Positions 22,131 to 23,942 of a DNA stretch of 23,942 nt are shown one piece after another. How positions within the stretch are numbered: the stretch's first letter is position 1; each line of letters opens with the position of its first letter. A model generated the notes under the pieces. The model worked only from the letters and a program-made list of their open reading frames with translations. It ran no database searches and was not told where the DNA came from. The DNA is from Butyricicoccus_A sp945486175 (GTDB lineage Bacteria; Bacillota; Clostridia; Oscillospirales; Butyricicoccaceae). The position numbers and the translations under genes were made by a program. Location: positions 1-23,942 of the forward strand of contig CALZUY010000027.1 of the NCBI GenBank assembly GCA_945829445.1. The letters run 5' to 3'.

Positions 22131-23396
22131 ATGGCAGAGCTTATCAAGGCCCCCAAGGGCACGAAGGATATCGTGCCGTCTGAGGTATATAAATGGCATT
22201 ATGTGGAGGGCGTGCTGCGCACGATCGCGATGCAGTACGGCTTCGAGGAGATCCGTTTCCCGAACTTTGAGCACACCGAGCTGTTCAACCGCGGCATCGG
22301 CGACACGACCGACGTCGTACAGAAGGAAATGTACACCTTCAACGACAAGGGCGGCCGTTCGGTCACACTGCGCCCGGAGGGCACGGCATCCACAGTCCGC
22401 GCATATCTGGAAAATTCCCTGTACGCAAAGGGACTGCCGTTCAAGGGCTATTATATCGTCCCGAATTACCGCTATGAGAACGTTCAGAAGGGCCGCCTGC
22501 GCGAGCACCATCAGTTCGGCGTAGAGGTATTCGGCGCACCGACGCCGGCGACCGATGCGGAGATTATTTCTCTTGCAGACACCGCGCTCAAGCGCCTCGG
22601 CATTACGGAGGTTGTCGCGCATATCAACTCCATCGGATGTCCGGAGTGCCGCCCGAAGTACTATGCGGCGCTGAAGGAATACCTCGAAGCGCGCAAGGAC
22701 CAGCTGTGTGAGGACTGCCTCGACCGCCTTGACCGCAACCCGATGCGCATTCTCGACTGCAAGCACGACTCGTGCAAGAAGGTCGCAGAGGGTGCGCCGG
22801 TCGCACTGGATTACCTGTGCGACGACTGCCGTGAGCACTTCGAGAAGGTCAAGTCCTATCTCGACGACATGGGAATTAAGTATGAAATCGACACCGGCAT
22901 TGTCCGCGGCCTGGACTATTATACCAAGACCGTCTTCGAGTTTGTTTCCAGCAACATCGGTGCACAGGGCACAATCTGCGGCGGCGGACGCTATGATGGC
23001 CTGATTTCCCAGCTGGGCGGACAGCCGACCCCGGGTATGGGCTTTGGCTGCGGCCTGGAACGCCTGATTATGGTGATGGAAGCGGTCGGCGCACCGTTCC
23101 CGGAGCCGCCGAAGGTAGATATCTATCTTGCCCCGCTCGGCGACGCTGCTGACCGTCCGGTCGAAAAGCTGGTTTATGACCTGCGCCAGCTCGGTGTTTC
23201 CACGGAGCGAGACCTGGTCGGCCGCGGCCTGCGCGCACAGATGAAGCATGCTGACCGCATCGGCGCACGCTTCTCCGCTGTCATCGGCGAGGGTGAACTG
23301 GAAGCAGGCATGCTGAAGGTCAAGAATATGGAGACCGGCGAGCAGACCGAGACCGCACTGGATGCGGAAGCAATCGCCGCTGTGGTCATGGCATAA
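22131..23396 (+). CDS. hisS: Histidyl-tRNA synthetase
   Basis: A 421-residue class II synthetase charging tRNA-His. Motif 2 is YRYENVQKGRLREHHQFG, the histidine-specific segment is GLDYYTKTVFE, with GGGRYDGL after it, and motif 3 is GMGFGCGLERLIM. A cysteine-rich insert (IGCPECRP, LCEDCLDR, DCKHDSC, LCDDC) occurs in many Firmicute HisRS. The C-terminal anticodon-binding domain starts near VDIYLAPLG. The ATG at 22131 begins MAELIKAPKGTKD, the normal HisRS N-terminus; an upstream TTG would add eight residues. AAAGGAA lies 11 bases before the ATG. No T-box leader fits in the short gap. aspS follows, a standard Firmicute pair. Confidence 0.98.
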   Translation: MAELIKAPKGTKDIVPSEVYKWHYVEGVLRTIAMQYGFEEIRFPNFEHTELFNRGIGDTTDVVQKEMYTFNDKGGRSVTLRPEGTASTVRAYLENSLYAKGLPFKGYYIVPNYRYENVQKGRLREHHQFGVEVFGAPTPATDAEIISLADTALKRLGITEVVAHINSIGCPECRPKYYAALKEYLEARKDQLCEDCLDRLDRNPMRILDCKHDSCKKVAEGAPVALDYLCDDCREHFEKVKSYLDDMGIKYEIDTGIVRGLDYYTKTVFEFVSSNIGAQGTICGGGRYDGLISQLGGQPTPGMGFGCGLERLIMVMEAVGAPFPEPPKVDIYLAPLGDAADRPVEKLVYDLRQLGVSTERDLVGRGLRAQMKHADRIGARFSAVIGEGELEAGMLKVKNMETGEQTETALDAEAIAAVVMA

Positions 23397-23415
23397 CAAA
23401 AGAATTATAAGATAG

Positions 23416-23448
23416 GGAGCATGGGCAGCCGAATGGCACCGGTGCTCC
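23416..23448 (+). other. Hairpin in the hisS-aspS spacer, next to the aspS ribosome site
   Basis: GGAGCA (23416-23421) pairs with TGCTCC (23443-23448), with a small GCC/GGC pairing inside. No T-run follows; the aspS Shine-Dalgarno GGGGAGG begins directly after it. It is more likely a processing or translational feature than a terminator. Confidence 0.3.
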
Positions 23449-23461
23449 GGGGAGGTTATTT

Positions 23462-23942
23462 ATGAATACATCCATTCACGGCATGAAGCGCACTGCATGG
23501 TGCGGTGAGCTGCGCGCCGCTGACGACGGAAAAGAAGTCATCGTCAACGGCTGGTGCGACCGCACCCGCGACAACGGCGGCGTGCTGTTTCTGCTGCTGC
23601 GTGACCGCACCGGCATTGTGCAGTGTACGTTTGACAAGTCGGTCAACGCAGACCTGTTTGATATCGCCTTCGGCGTGCGCACCGAGTATGTGCTCGCGAT
23701 CAAGGGCAAGGTTGTCCGCCGCGACGAGCGCGCAATCAACAAGAAGATGCCGACCGGCGAGATTGAAATTGTCGTCACCGATATCCGCGTGCTGTCCAAA
23801 TCCGAGACAACCCCGTTTGAGATTTCCGACGACAAGGAGGTCAACGACCAGCTGCGCCTGAAGTACCGTTACCTCGACCTGCGCCGCCCGTCCATGCAGA
23901 ACAACCTCGCGCTGCGCCACCGCGTCACGCAGATTGCCCGCA
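23462..23942 (+). CDS. aspS: Aspartyl-tRNA synthetase, N-terminal part (cut by window end)
   Basis: The first 160 residues are present; the gene runs off the right edge. The N-terminal OB-fold that reads the anticodon is seen (VIVNGWCDRTRDNGGVLFLL, then LRDRTGIVQCTFD), followed by the linker LRLKYRYLDLRRPSMQNNL that introduces the class II catalytic core. It charges tRNA-Asp (possibly also tRNA-Asn). The ATG follows GGGAGG by about 6 bases. The catalytic domain is outside the window. Confidence 0.96.
   Translation, partial: MNTSIHGMKRTAWCGELRAADDGKEVIVNGWCDRTRDNGGVLFLLLRDRTGIVQCTFDKSVNADLFDIAFGVRTEYVLAIKGKVVRRDERAINKKMPTGEIEIVVTDIRVLSKSETTPFEISDDKEVNDQLRLKYRYLDLRRPSMQNNLALRHRVTQIAR

Noticed and set aside
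22104..23399. 431-codon minus-strand open frame opposite hisS
   Set aside because: It spans exactly the hisS gene, an expected effect of GC-rich codon use, with no domain or ribosome site.

Overview
The window looks like chromosomal core DNA of a moderately GC-rich, spore-lineage Firmicute, most likely class Clostridia near the Oscillospirales/Butyricicoccus-type gut bacteria. This is inferred from gene order, Gram-positive Shine-Dalgarno sequences (AGGAGG type) and sigma-A promoters, a short ProB, Mini-RNase III, a CarD-type regulator, an SLH/BspA surface protein and the maf-mreCD-PBP2-minD-mgsA block. The species is not provable from the sequence alone. No rRNA, tRNA, CRISPR array, insertion sequence or phage gene was seen. 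No gene-free stretch exceeds about 300 bases; the longest (43-329, 987-1209, 3999-4203, 5404-5649, 6172-6404) hold terminators, promoters and nothing else recognised.

Layout. 1-42 is the tail of an unidentified gene. 330-2277 (minus) holds a von Willebrand A protein with a complete metal site and a macro-domain protein fused to a helix-turn-helix-like C-terminus. 2453-3190 (minus) is yebC. 3365-3523 is a 52-residue Asn/Gln-rich protein behind what looks like a forespore (sigma-G) promoter. 3573-3998 (minus) is Mini-RNase III. 4204-5403 (plus) has thioredoxin, a lipid-anchored barnase and its barstar inhibitor. 5650-6171 is a CarD-family RNA polymerase-binding protein. 6405-10205 encodes a 1266-residue surface protein (signal peptide, three SLH domains, a unique middle, about 13 BspA-type leucine-rich repeats).

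10271-12970 (minus) is an operon of proB, proA and a CYTH-domain phosphatase. From 13258 onward everything is on the plus strand: zapA with a long coiled coil, a U32 peptidase-family protein, dut, maf, mreC, mreD and PBP2 (cell elongation), then minD and a divergent methylglyoxal synthase, then hisS and the start of aspS.

How they fit together. The right half is a growth and envelope block: division-ring assembly (ZapA, MinD), lateral wall synthesis (MreC, MreD, PBP2) and nucleotide-pool cleaning (Dut, Maf). It lacks mreB, minC, minE and rodA, which accompany these genes in many clostridia. The left half is more accessory. The points most worth following are the Asn/Gln-rich ORF with a sigma-G-like promoter, the vWA/macro-HTH neighbourhood, the lipoprotein barnase with barstar, and the methylglyoxal synthase whose active-site residues differ from the E. 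coli enzyme.
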